Assembly (NCBI RefSeq): GCF_024748695.1
Contig: NZ_CP087176.1
Location: forward strand, 3,775,501-3,839,500
From: Pseudomonas sp. B21-040
Lineage (GTDB): Bacteria > Pseudomonadota > Gammaproteobacteria > Pseudomonadales > Pseudomonadaceae
Length of the DNA stretch: 64,000 nt
Direction: 5' to 3'
Positions within the stretch are counted from its first letter, which is position 1. The number at the start of each line of letters is the position of its first letter. Below the pieces are notes generated by a model, which was not told where the DNA came from, did no database searches, and saw only the letters and a program-made list of their open reading frames with translations. Both the position numbers and the translations under genes were made by a program. This document shows positions 18,356 through 27,170 of the stretch, in pieces.

Positions 18356-19267
18356 ATGGAACGCACTTCTGAGCTGCAAAACCGGACGCTGGTTAACCGC
18401 CCCCTGGAAAATCAGACCCGCGGCTGGATCAATGGCCTGATCGGAGTCGTGATCTTCAGCGGCTCGCTGCCCGCGACACGGGTGGCGGTACTGGAATTCG
18501 ACCCCGTTTTCCTCACGGTCGCCCGTGCCACCATCGCCGCCCTTCTGGCGCTCTGCCTGCTGCTGATATTCAAGGAAAAGCGCCCGGCACGAAGCCAATT
18601 ACTGCCCTTGATCATCGTGGCACTGGGCGTGGTGGTCGGGTTTCCGCTGTTGACCGCGCTGGCCCTGCAATACGTGACGTCGGCGCATTCCATCGTGTTC
18701 GTTGGCCTGCTGCCGCTGGCGACTGCGGTGTTCGGGGTCTTGCGCGGTGGCGAGCGGCCGCGACCGGTATTCTGGCTGTTCTCGGTGTTGGGCAGTCTGT
18801 TGGTGGTCGGCTTCGCCGTGTTACAGGGCCTGACCGCCTCGCCGCAAGGCGACATCCTGATGCTGTTGGCGATCCTCGCCTGCGGCCTGGGGTATGCCGA
18901 AGGCGCGAAGCTGTCCCGGACGCTCGGCGGTTGGCAAGTGATTAGCTGGGCACTGGTGCTGGCGTTGCCGGTCATGGCGGCATTGACCTGGTGGCGCCTG
19001 CCCGCCTCGTTCACCCACATCAGCACACCGGCCTGGTTCAGCCTGGCGTATGTGTCGCTGTTCAGCATGCTGATCGGTTTTGTGTTCTGGTATCGCGGGC
19101 TGGCGCAGGGCGGGATTGCGGCGGTGGGACAACTTCAACTGCTGCAGCCGTTTTTTGGCTTGGCGCTGGCGGCGACATTACTGCACGAACAGGTCAGCAT
19201 CGGCATGCTCGGGGTTACGGTAGCGGTGATTTTCTGTGTGGCGGGCGCGAGAAAATTTGCCAAGTAA
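18356..19267 (+). CDS. EamA-family (DMT) exporter
   Basis: 303 residues from ATG 18356, with ten hydrophobic helices in two EamA repeats. Marks include SGSLPATRVAVLEFDPVFLTVARATIAALLALCLL in the first repeat and FWYRGLAQGGIAAVGQLQLLQPFFGLALAATLLHE in the second. DMT proteins export amino acids and other metabolites across the inner membrane. Divergent from the MocR gene, its probable regulator. In-frame codons upstream of 18356 run through the promoter region and are not counted as coding. Confidence 0.86.
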   Translation: MERTSELQNRTLVNRPLENQTRGWINGLIGVVIFSGSLPATRVAVLEFDPVFLTVARATIAALLALCLLLIFKEKRPARSQLLPLIIVALGVVVGFPLLTALALQYVTSAHSIVFVGLLPLATAVFGVLRGGERPRPVFWLFSVLGSLLVVGFAVLQGLTASPQGDILMLLAILACGLGYAEGAKLSRTLGGWQVISWALVLALPVMAALTWWRLPASFTHISTPAWFSLAYVSLFSMLIGFVFWYRGLAQGGIAAVGQLQLLQPFFGLALAATLLHEQVSIGMLGVTVAVIFCVAGARKFAK

Positions 19268-19360
19268 CGAAAGTGTACTGCGGCTTGCGTCCACGGCTGT
19301 ACGGGGAAAACCGTACAACCTCCATGATAAAAATAGCGCTCTCGCTCCCGGAGACTCGCC

Positions 19361-19981
19361 ATGGACCTCGCCACCCTCACGCTTTTTTTGCCCGCCTGCT
19401 TTGCCCTGAACATGGCGCCCGGCCCGAATAACCTGCTGTCGGTCAGCAACTCGACGCGTTACGGCTATCGCGCCTCCTGCGTGGCCGGGATCGGTCGGTT
19501 GCTGGCGTTTGCCGGGATGATCGCCCTCGCCTCCGCCGGGTTGGCGGTGGTGCTGCAAACCTCCGAGCTGCTGTTCTACGGGATCAAGATTCTCGGCGCG
19601 GCCTATCTGTTTTACCTCGCCTGGCAATTGTGGCGCGCCGACCCTGGCGCCGAGCGTGTCGACACCCGCGCGCCCGTCGGTGTACTGGCCCTGGCGCGGC
19701 AGGAGTTCCTGGTGGCGGCCGGCAATCCCAAGGCCATCCTGATCTTCACCGCGTTCCTGCCCCAATTCGTCGATCCGACCCGCGCAGTGACGCCGCAATT
19801 CGCGTTGCTCGGTGCGTTGTTTTTGGTACTGGAATGGATCGCGATCAGTGCGTACGCCTACATGGGTTTGCACATGCGTCGCTGGTTTGCCGAGCCTTCC
19901 GGCAAGCGGATGTTTAACCGGTGCTGCGCGGGGTTGCTGTCGGCGGCGGCTTCGGTGTTGTTGATGGCGAAGCGGGTGTAG
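19361..19981 (+). CDS. LysE-family transporter
   Basis: 206 residues and about six membrane helices; begins MDLATLTLFLPACFALNMAPGPNNLLSVSNSTRYGYRAS, containing the family's PGPNN. The second half includes RQEFLVAAGNPKAILIFTAFLPQFVDP, also characteristic. Probable amino-acid or small-metabolite exporter of the inner membrane; substrate unknown. It follows the EamA gene on the same strand after 93 bases, close to CTGTACGG/CCGTACA repeats that could be a hairpin, so co-transcription is uncertain. Confidence 0.87.
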   Translation: MDLATLTLFLPACFALNMAPGPNNLLSVSNSTRYGYRASCVAGIGRLLAFAGMIALASAGLAVVLQTSELLFYGIKILGAAYLFYLAWQLWRADPGAERVDTRAPVGVLALARQEFLVAAGNPKAILIFTAFLPQFVDPTRAVTPQFALLGALFLVLEWIAISAYAYMGLHMRRWFAEPSGKRMFNRCCAGLLSAAASVLLMAKRV

Positions 19982-20123
19982 CCAGTCGGATGGGGGCGTT
20001 GATTATTCACATTACGTGTGTAACGCCTTCACTTTAGTGCTCTTGATGCAATATCTGCGATGAATATGCTGTTCACAGGTTGAATCCGTGATCTCGCATA
20101 AGACAGAGAAAGAGCCCGTCCCC

Positions 20124-21545
20124 ATGAATAGCCCCAGAACCCTCTATCAGAAGCACATCGACAGCCACACCGTTTGCCCTCTTGATGATGAAGGTCATGT
20201 GCTCCTGTACATAGACCGACAAGTCGCCAACGAATACACCAGTCCGCAGGCATTCAGCGGCATGCGTGAAGCGGGCCGCAGCGTCTGGCGCCCGAGTGCA
20301 ACGCTGGCGGTTGTCGACCACGTTAACCCGACAACCCCCGTTCGCATTGCGACCATGCCGGACTCAGGTGGCGCACAGCAGGTGTCGTACTTCGAAGAAA
20401 ACTGCCGTGACTTCGGTATCGAACTGTTTGACGTGCTCGACAAGCGCCAGGGTATCGAACACGTTGTCGCGCCCGAGCAAGGCTTTATATTGCCCGGAAT
20501 GGTGGTCGCCGCGGGTGACAGCCACACCACCACCTATGGTGCATTGGGGGCATTCGGTTTCGGCATTGGCACTTCTGAAATCGAGCACTTGCTGGCATCG
20601 CAGACGCTTGTCTACAAGCGCCTGAAGACTCTGCGCGTCACGGTGAACGGGATACTTGGGCCCGGCGTGACATCCAAAGACATCATCATGGCGCTGATTG
20701 AAAACATCGGTGCATCAGGTGCCACCGGCTACGCGATCGAGTTTGCCGGCCCGGCCATCACAGACCTCAGCGTCGAAGCCAGAATGACCATCTGCAACAT
20801 GGCCGTTGAAGCCGGCGCGAGGGGCGCCTTCATGGCACCAGATGACAAGGTATTTGCCTACCTGCAACTCAAGCCACGCGCGCCTCAAGGTGAGTTGTGG
20901 GAAAAGGCAGTCGTCAAATGGCGAGCGCTGCACAGTGACGAAGGGGCGCACTTCGATCGCGAAGTGACGCTCGACGTCAATGCACTGGAGCCGATGGTCA
21001 CGTGGGGAACGAGTCCGGACCAGGCCGCGCCCGTGGGCGGTCATGTGCCGGACCCCGCCGCACAGCCAGACTTCATTCTTCGCCAAGGCATGCAACGAGC
21101 GCTGGACTACATGGGGCTAACCCCGGGAATGCCGCTGAGCGATGTGGTGATCAGCCACGCATTCATTGGCTCGTGCACCAACGCTCGAATTGAAGACTTG
21201 CGGGATGTCGCTCGCGTTGTGCGCGGCAAGCGTGTTGCGACTCATGTACGCGCGATGATCGTTCCCGGCTCAACCTTGGTCCGCAACCAGGCTGAAGAGG
21301 AAGGGCTTGCACAAATTTTCCTTGACGCCGGTTTTGAGTGGCGTCAATCGGGCTGCTCGATGTGCCTGGCCATGAATGACGACGTGCTTGCACCCGGTGA
21401 TCGCTGCGCATCCAGTACCAATCGCAATTTTGAAGGACGTCAGGGCGCGGGGGCTCGTACTCACTTGATGAGCCCTGCCATGGTGGCCGCTGCGGCGATC
21501 ACCGGGCACTTGACCGACGTTCGTTCATTCGCCCTGGAGGCTTGA
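20124..21545 (+). CDS. LeuC-type hydro-lyase large subunit (3-isopropylmalate dehydratase family)
   Basis: 473 residues from ATG 20124. Aconitase-superfamily features: DHVNPTTP, GDSHTTTYGALGAFGFGIG, and the three [4Fe-4S] cysteine ligands in FIGSCTNARIEDLR and SGCSMCLAMN; the end is FEGRQGAGARTHLMSP as in LeuC. The partner small subunit follows after three bases. No leuB or leuA is nearby; instead a 2-hydroxycarboxylate transporter and a LysR regulator complete the block. I therefore infer a catabolic isomerase/dehydratase for an imported hydroxy acid (for example a malate or citramalate derivative) rather than leucine synthesis. The exact substrate is open. Confidence 0.88.
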   Translation: MNSPRTLYQKHIDSHTVCPLDDEGHVLLYIDRQVANEYTSPQAFSGMREAGRSVWRPSATLAVVDHVNPTTPVRIATMPDSGGAQQVSYFEENCRDFGIELFDVLDKRQGIEHVVAPEQGFILPGMVVAAGDSHTTTYGALGAFGFGIGTSEIEHLLASQTLVYKRLKTLRVTVNGILGPGVTSKDIIMALIENIGASGATGYAIEFAGPAITDLSVEARMTICNMAVEAGARGAFMAPDDKVFAYLQLKPRAPQGELWEKAVVKWRALHSDEGAHFDREVTLDVNALEPMVTWGTSPDQAAPVGGHVPDPAAQPDFILRQGMQRALDYMGLTPGMPLSDVVISHAFIGSCTNARIEDLRDVARVVRGKRVATHVRAMIVPGSTLVRNQAEEEGLAQIFLDAGFEWRQSGCSMCLAMNDDVLAPGDRCASSTNRNFEGRQGAGARTHLMSPAMVAAAAITGHLTDVRSFALEA

Positions 21546-21548
21546 AAC

Positions 21549-22154
21549 ATGCAACCTTTCGATACCGTGAGTGGCAGCGCCGCGCCGTTTCTGGCTTCCA
21601 ACATCGACACCGACGTGATCATGCCCAAGCAGTTCCTCAAAGGCATTGATCGCAAAGGGTTGGACCGAGGCCTGTTTTTCGATCTGCGGTTCCTTGAGTC
21701 AGGGGCGCCGAACCCCGATTTCATCCTCAACCAACCGGCGTGGAGCGATGCGGCGTTTTTAGTGGTCGGGCCTAACTTTGGTTGTGGTTCAAGCCGCGAG
21801 CACGCTGTTTGGGGCCTGAAGCAGGTGGGTATCCGCGCGCTTATCGGCACCAGCTTTGCCGGTATTTTTTACGATAATTGCCAACGCAATGGCGTACTCG
21901 CCATTCAAGTGTCTGAGGCCCAACTGAAACACATTGCGGGGGGCATCAGCGTCGCGGAAACCGCGAAGATCAGCGTGAATTTGCCCGAGCAGGAAATCCG
22001 ACTGGCTGACGGATCGGTCGTTGCTTTCGAGATCGATCAGCTGCGCAAGCAATCGTTGCTGCTGGGGCTTGATGCCATCGGCACCACCCTGCAGCGTGCA
22101 GAGCAAATTAGAAGTTTTGAATTCCGGCACCTGTCGGAAAATCCCTGGCTGTAA
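21549..22154 (+). CDS. LeuD-type hydro-lyase small subunit
   Basis: 201 residues, the usual LeuD size. The swivel-domain signatures are present: SNIDTDVIMPKQFLKGI, GPNFGCGSSREHAVWGLKQVGIRALIGTSFAGIF and DNCQRNGVLAI. It forms the heterodimeric dehydratase with the preceding gene, from which it is separated by only three bases with an internal GGAGG ribosome-binding site at the end of that gene. LeuD family proteins supply the substrate-recognition loop, so the specificity question of this cluster could be addressed here. Confidence 0.9.
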   Translation: MQPFDTVSGSAAPFLASNIDTDVIMPKQFLKGIDRKGLDRGLFFDLRFLESGAPNPDFILNQPAWSDAAFLVVGPNFGCGSSREHAVWGLKQVGIRALIGTSFAGIFYDNCQRNGVLAIQVSEAQLKHIAGGISVAETAKISVNLPEQEIRLADGSVVAFEIDQLRKQSLLLGLDAIGTTLQRAEQIRSFEFRHLSENPWL

Positions 22155-22204
22155 TCGCAATCAGGGGCTGGCGGTGGACTGCCAATTGGTCCTCCGCCGA
22201 CACC

Positions 22205-23122
22205 TCAATCAAGTGACAGCTTGCGAAAATACTCTTCGAGAAACTCGACACAAACCCTCAACTTCGCTGACTGGCTGAGCCTTGTGGGGTACACCGCCCA
22301 AACGTTCGCACTCTGGGTGTATTCGTGAAGTACCTGCACCAAACGCCCCTGTTCCAGCATCGGCTTTACGTCCCACATCGACCGCAACAGGATCCCTCCT
22401 CCGCTCAACGCCCATTCCAGTACGATCTCGCCATTGTTGGAAGACAACGGGCCGCTGACTCGCACCGACTCTTCCTGTCCGTCCTTTGTCAGGTTCCAGA
22501 CGCCAAATGCGTTATCGCGCTCTTTCAGGACCAGACAATCATGGTTTTTCAAGTCATCCAGTGAGCGAGGCATGCCTCTGCGCGCCAGGTACTCCGGTGT
22601 CGCACACAGCACTCGTCGGTTGCTCACAAGCTTTCGCCCCAAGTGCTGACCCGGCAGGTCATCCCCCACACGGATCTCCAGGTCGAACCCCTCCCCGACG
22701 ATATCGACGACGCGGTCAAACACGTCTAGGCGGATGTCGAGTTTCGGGAAGGTCTGCGACAGTTTGCAGAGGGCGGGCGCTACGTGGTTGCGTCCAAAAC
22801 CGAAGCTGCTGCAAATGTGCAAGGAACCCGTGGGTTCATGCCGCGCTTCAGATATTTCACCCACAAAATCGTCAAGGTCACCCAGCAGCTTTTCTGCCCA
22901 TAGTCGGGTTCTTTCGCCATCGTCGGTCAACGCGATACGTCTTGTCGTGCGGTGCAACAGCTTTGTAGACAGCGTCGACTCCAATACTGAAATACGCTTG
23001 CTGATGTAAGCCGGTGAATAACCGAGCTCTTCTGCGGCACTGGCAAAGCCATTTTTTCGAATGACGGTGAGAAAGACCTTGAGATCTTCCGGCAAGGGAA
23101 ATTGATCACGATTCGTGTTCAT
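22205..23122 (-). CDS. LysR-family regulator of the LeuCD/2HCT block
   Basis: 305 residues from ATG 23122 (an ATG three codons earlier is also possible). HTH: LKVFLTVIRKNGFASAAEELGYSPAYISKRISVLESTLSTKLLHRTTRR, close to the malate-responsive DmlR/TtdR group of LysR proteins (similarity recalled, not computed). It is convergent with leuD-like and divergent from the transporter at 23252, across a 129-base gap. Its position between the enzyme and transporter genes makes it the likely regulator of both. Confidence 0.88.
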   Translation of the reverse strand: MNTNRDQFPLPEDLKVFLTVIRKNGFASAAEELGYSPAYISKRISVLESTLSTKLLHRTTRRIALTDDGERTRLWAEKLLGDLDDFVGEISEARHEPTGSLHICSSFGFGRNHVAPALCKLSQTFPKLDIRLDVFDRVVDIVGEGFDLEIRVGDDLPGQHLGRKLVSNRRVLCATPEYLARRGMPRSLDDLKNHDCLVLKERDNAFGVWNLTKDGQEESVRVSGPLSSNNGEIVLEWALSGGGILLRSMWDVKPMLEQGRLVQVLHEYTQSANVWAVYPTRLSQSAKLRVCVEFLEEYFRKLSLD

Positions 23123-23251
23123 ACGCCTCATAGTTCCGCTATTTATCTCGTTATTTGCGAAGGATAGCATCGAACTACCGAGTGGAAACAAGCACCTGGT
23201 TAACCGTGAGTTTCTGAATCCTCGATAAAAACAACATGAGGAAATAGCACC

Positions 23252-24598
23252 ATGAACAAGTCTTATGAGCCGTCTCTAAAAATCGAGGACACCCGCGATA
23301 CCGGGTTTCGTCAGCGCTTGCGCAGTCTGTGTGCCTATGAAATTGGTGTTATCCCGCTACCGGTTTTTCTCGGCATCGCGGTGATCGTTTATCTGTCAGC
23401 CCACTTGGGTTTATTGCCTAAGAACATGATCGGCGGCCTCGCCATCATCATGACAATGGGCGTGTTTTTTGGCCAACTGGGCTCACGTCTGCCGATCCTG
23501 AAGGAAATCGGTGGCGGCGCCATTCTGTGCTTGATGCTGCCCTCCATTCTTGTGTTCTATGGCTTCTTCGGACCCGCCACCATTGACGCGACAAAAATGT
23601 TGATGAAGGAAGCCAACTTTTTGTACTTCGTCATTGCCAGCCTGGTCGTCGGCAGCATTCTGGGGATGAGTCGCTTTATTCTGGTTCAAGGCATGATCAG
23701 GATGTTCATACCACTGCTTGTCGGAACCGTGGCTGCCGTGGGCAGTGGGCTCCTTGTAGGGAAACTGGTCGGCTACAGTTTCTACCACACCTTCTTTTTC
23801 ATCATTGTTCCGATCATTGGCGGAGGGATTGGTGAAGGGATATTGCCGCTGTCGCTGGCCTACTCTGCGATCCTCGGTGGCACGCCAGACATCTACGTTG
23901 CCCAATTGGCGCCGGCCGCTGTGGTCGGCAACATCGCGGCGATTATCTGCGCGGGTTATCTGGCCCGTCTGGCGCTCAAACGCCCGCACCTCAATGGCGA
24001 AGGATCACTGATCCGGGCCAAGGACGAGAATGACAAATTCCAGGTCAAGGAAGAGAGCAACTCGGTATTCGATTTCAGACTGATGGGTGCAGGCGTCTTG
24101 ATCATCTGCGCCTTCTTCGTCCTGGGCGGTCTGCTTGAAAAAGTCGTGGGAATTCCAGGTCCTGTCATGATGATCCTCGCCGCCGTGCTCTTTAAGTACG
24201 TGCGTGTCTTGCCGGAAAAACTGGAAAAAGGTGCGAACAGTTTCTACAAACTGGTTTCCGCCGCCTTCATCTGGCCCGTCATGATCGGTCTGGGCATGTT
24301 GTATGTTCCGCTCGATAGCGTCGTAAAAGTCTTTTCTATCGGCTACGTTCTAGTCTGCGTTTCGGTAGTGGTCTCAATGACCGTCGCAGGTTTTTTCATC
24401 GGCAACCTGATGAAAATGTACCCCATCGAATCAGCCATCGTGACCTGCTGCCACAGCGGCCTTGGAGGCACCGGTGATGTAGCGATTCTGTCAGCGGCCA
24501 ATCGTATGTCACTGATGCCATTCGCACAGATCTCCACGCGTATCGGCGGTGCGTCGACGGTGATCCTGGCAACTATTCTTTTGCGGATGTTTGTTTGA
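23252..24598 (+). CDS. 2-hydroxycarboxylate transporter (2HCT family, CitS/CimH-like)
   Basis: 448 residues, about eleven hydrophobic segments. The two re-entrant GGxG-type loops of the family are visible: PIIGGGIGEGILPLS in the first half and CCHSGLGGTGDVAILSAANR in the second. The C-terminal arginine motif FAQISTRIGGAS matches the substrate-binding arginine region of CitS. 2HCT proteins take up citrate, malate, lactate or citramalate with Na+ or H+. Its association with a LeuCD-type dehydratase and LysR suggests uptake of the acid that the dehydratase acts on. GAGGAAATAG precedes the ATG. Confidence 0.92.
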   Translation: MNKSYEPSLKIEDTRDTGFRQRLRSLCAYEIGVIPLPVFLGIAVIVYLSAHLGLLPKNMIGGLAIIMTMGVFFGQLGSRLPILKEIGGGAILCLMLPSILVFYGFFGPATIDATKMLMKEANFLYFVIASLVVGSILGMSRFILVQGMIRMFIPLLVGTVAAVGSGLLVGKLVGYSFYHTFFFIIVPIIGGGIGEGILPLSLAYSAILGGTPDIYVAQLAPAAVVGNIAAIICAGYLARLALKRPHLNGEGSLIRAKDENDKFQVKEESNSVFDFRLMGAGVLIICAFFVLGGLLEKVVGIPGPVMMILAAVLFKYVRVLPEKLEKGANSFYKLVSAAFIWPVMIGLGMLYVPLDSVVKVFSIGYVLVCVSVVVSMTVAGFFIGNLMKMYPIESAIVTCCHSGLGGTGDVAILSAANRMSLMPFAQISTRIGGASTVILATILLRMFV

Positions 24599-24713
24599 TA
24601 CCGGAGAAATGTCGTCGATCAATCCAAACTTTTTCCTTCGCCGGGCGTCCTCTCTTTAATGCTGCCGGCATGGCTTGCAGCCTTAAAGAGCTACCCTCAG
24701 CCAAGGATCGCCG

Positions 24714-25154
24714 ATGACCTTTCTTGTTTTTCTTCTAGCCTGCGGTGCCGCCGCAAGCACAGGCTTCTTTTTCAAACCGGGCCAGTGGTACGAATCGCTG
24801 GTCAAACCCGCCTTCACCCCACCCAACTGGGTGTTTCCAGTCGCTTGGTCGACGATCTACCTTTTACTCGCCTGGGCCGGGTACCGGTTGACCCTGATAC
24901 CTGGCAGTCAGGAGGTGTTGGCGTTATGGGCGGCGCAGATTGCGCTGAATACGCTGTGGACACCGGTGTTCTTCGGCGCGCAGCGCATGTTCACCGGAAT
25001 GTTGATCCTGACGCTGCTCTGGCTGGTGGTCGCGGTGATGGTGGTGATGGCGTTGCAGCTTGATGTGATCACTGGGTTGATTCTGCTGCCTTACCTTGGG
25101 TGGCTTTGCGTCGCCGCTGCGTTGAATTTTTCCATCTTGCGCAACAACCGCTGA
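24714..25154 (+). CDS. tspO: TspO/MBR-family tryptophan-rich membrane protein
   Basis: 146 residues with five membrane helices. The family fingerprint is clear: WYESLVKPAFTPPNWVFPVAWSTIYLLLAWAGYRL, then ALWAAQIALNTLWTPVFFG and the final LNFSILRNN. TspO proteins bind tetrapyrroles and cholesterol-like ligands and influence porphyrin handling or stress responses. Its TGA stop overlaps the ATG of the following hydrolase gene, so the two are translationally linked. Confidence 0.9.
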   Translation: MTFLVFLLACGAAASTGFFFKPGQWYESLVKPAFTPPNWVFPVAWSTIYLLLAWAGYRLTLIPGSQEVLALWAAQIALNTLWTPVFFGAQRMFTGMLILTLLWLVVAVMVVMALQLDVITGLILLPYLGWLCVAAALNFSILRNNR

Positions 25155-26149
25155 TGATGAATGCCAACGAGGGGATCAAATCGCCTTGGCCTGCTGACGA
25201 GCGGGCATTGGCGCAAGTGCGCGACTTCAACAAGAAGCTCGCCTGGTTGCCGCGCTTTCGAATCCGCAATCGCCTCATGCCTCGAGTGATCCAGGCCTTG
25301 CTGCGCGCCAGTCAAATCGGCGGCGCGGGTAAATTGCGAAAGCATGGGCTCAAGGCTGAAAGAAAAGTGGTGAGTGTGGGCGGCGTTTCAGTGCCCGTTC
25401 GGATCATCCGGCCCAGAGGTAAAGCAAAGGGCGTTGTGCTGGATTTCCATGGTGGCGGTTGGGTGATCGGCAACGCGCAGATGGATGACAACTTCAACGT
25501 TGCGATGGTGAATACCTGCAGCGTCACGGTCGTCTCGGTCGATTACCGGCTTGCTCTATCGACGCCGATTGAAGGTGTCATGGAGGATTGCCTGTGTGCA
25601 GCACGCTGGTTACTGAATGACAGTTGTGAAGAGTCTGCGGGACTGCCCGTGATCGTCGTCGGTGAATCGGCCGGGGCGCATCTTGCTGCGGCAACGTTGC
25701 TGGCGCTATCACCCGACTTGCTTCAACGGGTGAGCGGTGCGCTGTTGTATTACGGCGTCTACGATTTGACGGGAACAGCGAGCGTGCGTGCGGCGCCCCC
25801 TGAAACGCTGGTGTTGGACGGCCCCGGCATGGTTGAAGCGTTGCGCAGGCTGACGCCGGACCTCAATGACCAGCAACGCCGGCAGCCACCCTTGTCACCG
25901 CTGTACGGCGACTTTACGGGTTTCCCGCCGGCGCTGATGTTTGCCGGCGAGCTGGACCCCTTGAGAGACGACACAATCGAATTAGCCGCACGATGGACCA
26001 AATCGGCACCGGTCGAGGTGCATGTGTTGCCGTCATGTCCCCACGGGTTTATTCATTTTCCGACCGCCCTGGCAGATAGCGTGCTTGCGTATGGCCGTGA
26101 GTGGATAACGGCTCGGATCGACGCGTTCGCCGGCGCTGGGGTTACTTGA
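25154..26149 (+). CDS. Alpha/beta hydrolase of the hormone-sensitive-lipase type
   Basis: 331 residues from ATG 25154 (a second ATG follows immediately). Oxyanion-hole motif HGGGW and nucleophile motif GESAG are present, with the acid in FAGELDPLRDD and the catalytic histidine in PSCPHGFIHF. Members are esterases acting on short-chain esters. No signal peptide, so probably cytoplasmic. The start overlaps the tspO stop; the 3' end overlaps that of the pirin gene on the other strand by eight bases. Confidence 0.88.
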   Translation: MMNANEGIKSPWPADERALAQVRDFNKKLAWLPRFRIRNRLMPRVIQALLRASQIGGAGKLRKHGLKAERKVVSVGGVSVPVRIIRPRGKAKGVVLDFHGGGWVIGNAQMDDNFNVAMVNTCSVTVVSVDYRLALSTPIEGVMEDCLCAARWLLNDSCEESAGLPVIVVGESAGAHLAAATLLALSPDLLQRVSGALLYYGVYDLTGTASVRAAPPETLVLDGPGMVEALRRLTPDLNDQQRRQPPLSPLYGDFTGFPPALMFAGELDPLRDDTIELAARWTKSAPVEVHVLPSCPHGFIHFPTALADSVLAYGREWITARIDAFAGAGVT

Positions 26150-27041
26150 AAACCGGCACGCTCGCCGACGGGTTTGGCGTTCGCAGGTACTCACGCAACC
26201 GAACGCCAATCTCCGCAATTTTTGCCTCCCCCGCACGCAAGGCCTGCGGGTTGGTGTGAACCGAGTAGCTGCCCAGCGCAAGATCATGGGGATGAGGTTC
26301 CGCGGAACCGATCACGAAAACTGTATCCTGATGCATGGCCTTCAGCGTCACTGCCCCGCTACCGGGTTCGAAGATAACCATTTCACCCGCCGTGACCAGG
26401 CCTGGTGCGCCGAGCGATCCCCGGCTGACACTTAACCACAAAGATTCGTGCCCATCCGGTGGCACATAGGTCCAGGACTGCCCGGCCGGAAGCGTGACCA
26501 GCAAGTAGTTCATGCCCGCCGGAGCGCGGACCGGGCTTTGGACACCTTGGTACGCGCCAAGAATCACCCGCGCCGGCCCCACTTCAGGCATCACGTTTGA
26601 CTCCAGGTACTGGCTGTCGACACTTGCGTTTTCCAACGCGGGCGGCAGTGCAACCCACAGTTGAAAGCCTTGAATCCGCTTCGATGTCCCGACCGACATT
26701 TCCTTCCCATGCCACACCCCGCCCCCCGCGCGCATCCATTCAACACCGCCATAGTCAATCGTCCCCGCACCCGATTCGGCATCCTCGAAGCGCAAATTGC
26801 CTTCAGTAATGACGGTGACGGTGGCGATCCCCGAGTGTGGGTGCATGGGCATCCCCCCGATGAATGAGCTCTCACCTTCAAACAGATCAAGGAAAACAAA
26901 TGGCTTGATCAGGTGGCCGAGATCGGACGGGCTCATCAGTCGGACAATCGAGCCATGCCCGCTGCCGGTGGTGCGGTAGCTGATGGCGCGATGCTTGGCG
27001 TCTGGTGCGATGCCGATGGGAGGCTGTTGCTGAACGGTCAT
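26142..27041 (-). CDS. Pirin-family protein
   Basis: 299 residues from ATG 27041 (MTVQQQPPIGIAPDAKH). The N-terminal cupin has the pirin signature FLDLFEGESSFIGGMPMHPHSGIATVTVITEG with metal-binding histidines (HPHSG) and GGVEWMRAGGGVWHGKE. The C-terminal cupin is also present. Bacterial pirins are non-haem metal proteins, some with quercetinase activity, others regulatory. A much longer reading frame upstream runs antisense through the divergent LysR gene and is spurious. It is divergent from that LysR gene. Confidence 0.9.
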   Translation of the reverse strand: MTVQQQPPIGIAPDAKHRAISYRTTGSGHGSIVRLMSPSDLGHLIKPFVFLDLFEGESSFIGGMPMHPHSGIATVTVITEGNLRFEDAESGAGTIDYGGVEWMRAGGGVWHGKEMSVGTSKRIQGFQLWVALPPALENASVDSQYLESNVMPEVGPARVILGAYQGVQSPVRAPAGMNYLLVTLPAGQSWTYVPPDGHESLWLSVSRGSLGAPGLVTAGEMVIFEPGSGAVTLKAMHQDTVFVIGSAEPHPHDLALGSYSVHTNPQALRAGEAKIAEIGVRLREYLRTPNPSASVPVFK

Positions 27042-27170
27042 GATGGTTGCCTGCAATGCGGAGTTGGGAGCCTTGCGACCCGATGCCTGAAACAATAGGG
27101 CCAAGGCGATTACTTGATAAGTCGATACAATTGGATTGCACTCGTCCACCAGCAACAAGAATGACCCGCC

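Noticed and set aside
20124..22154. Assignment of the LeuC/LeuD pair as the leucine-biosynthetic enzyme
   Set aside because: No leuA/leuB nearby, and the block is linked with a hydroxycarboxylate transporter and its own LysR. Not excluded, but less likely.
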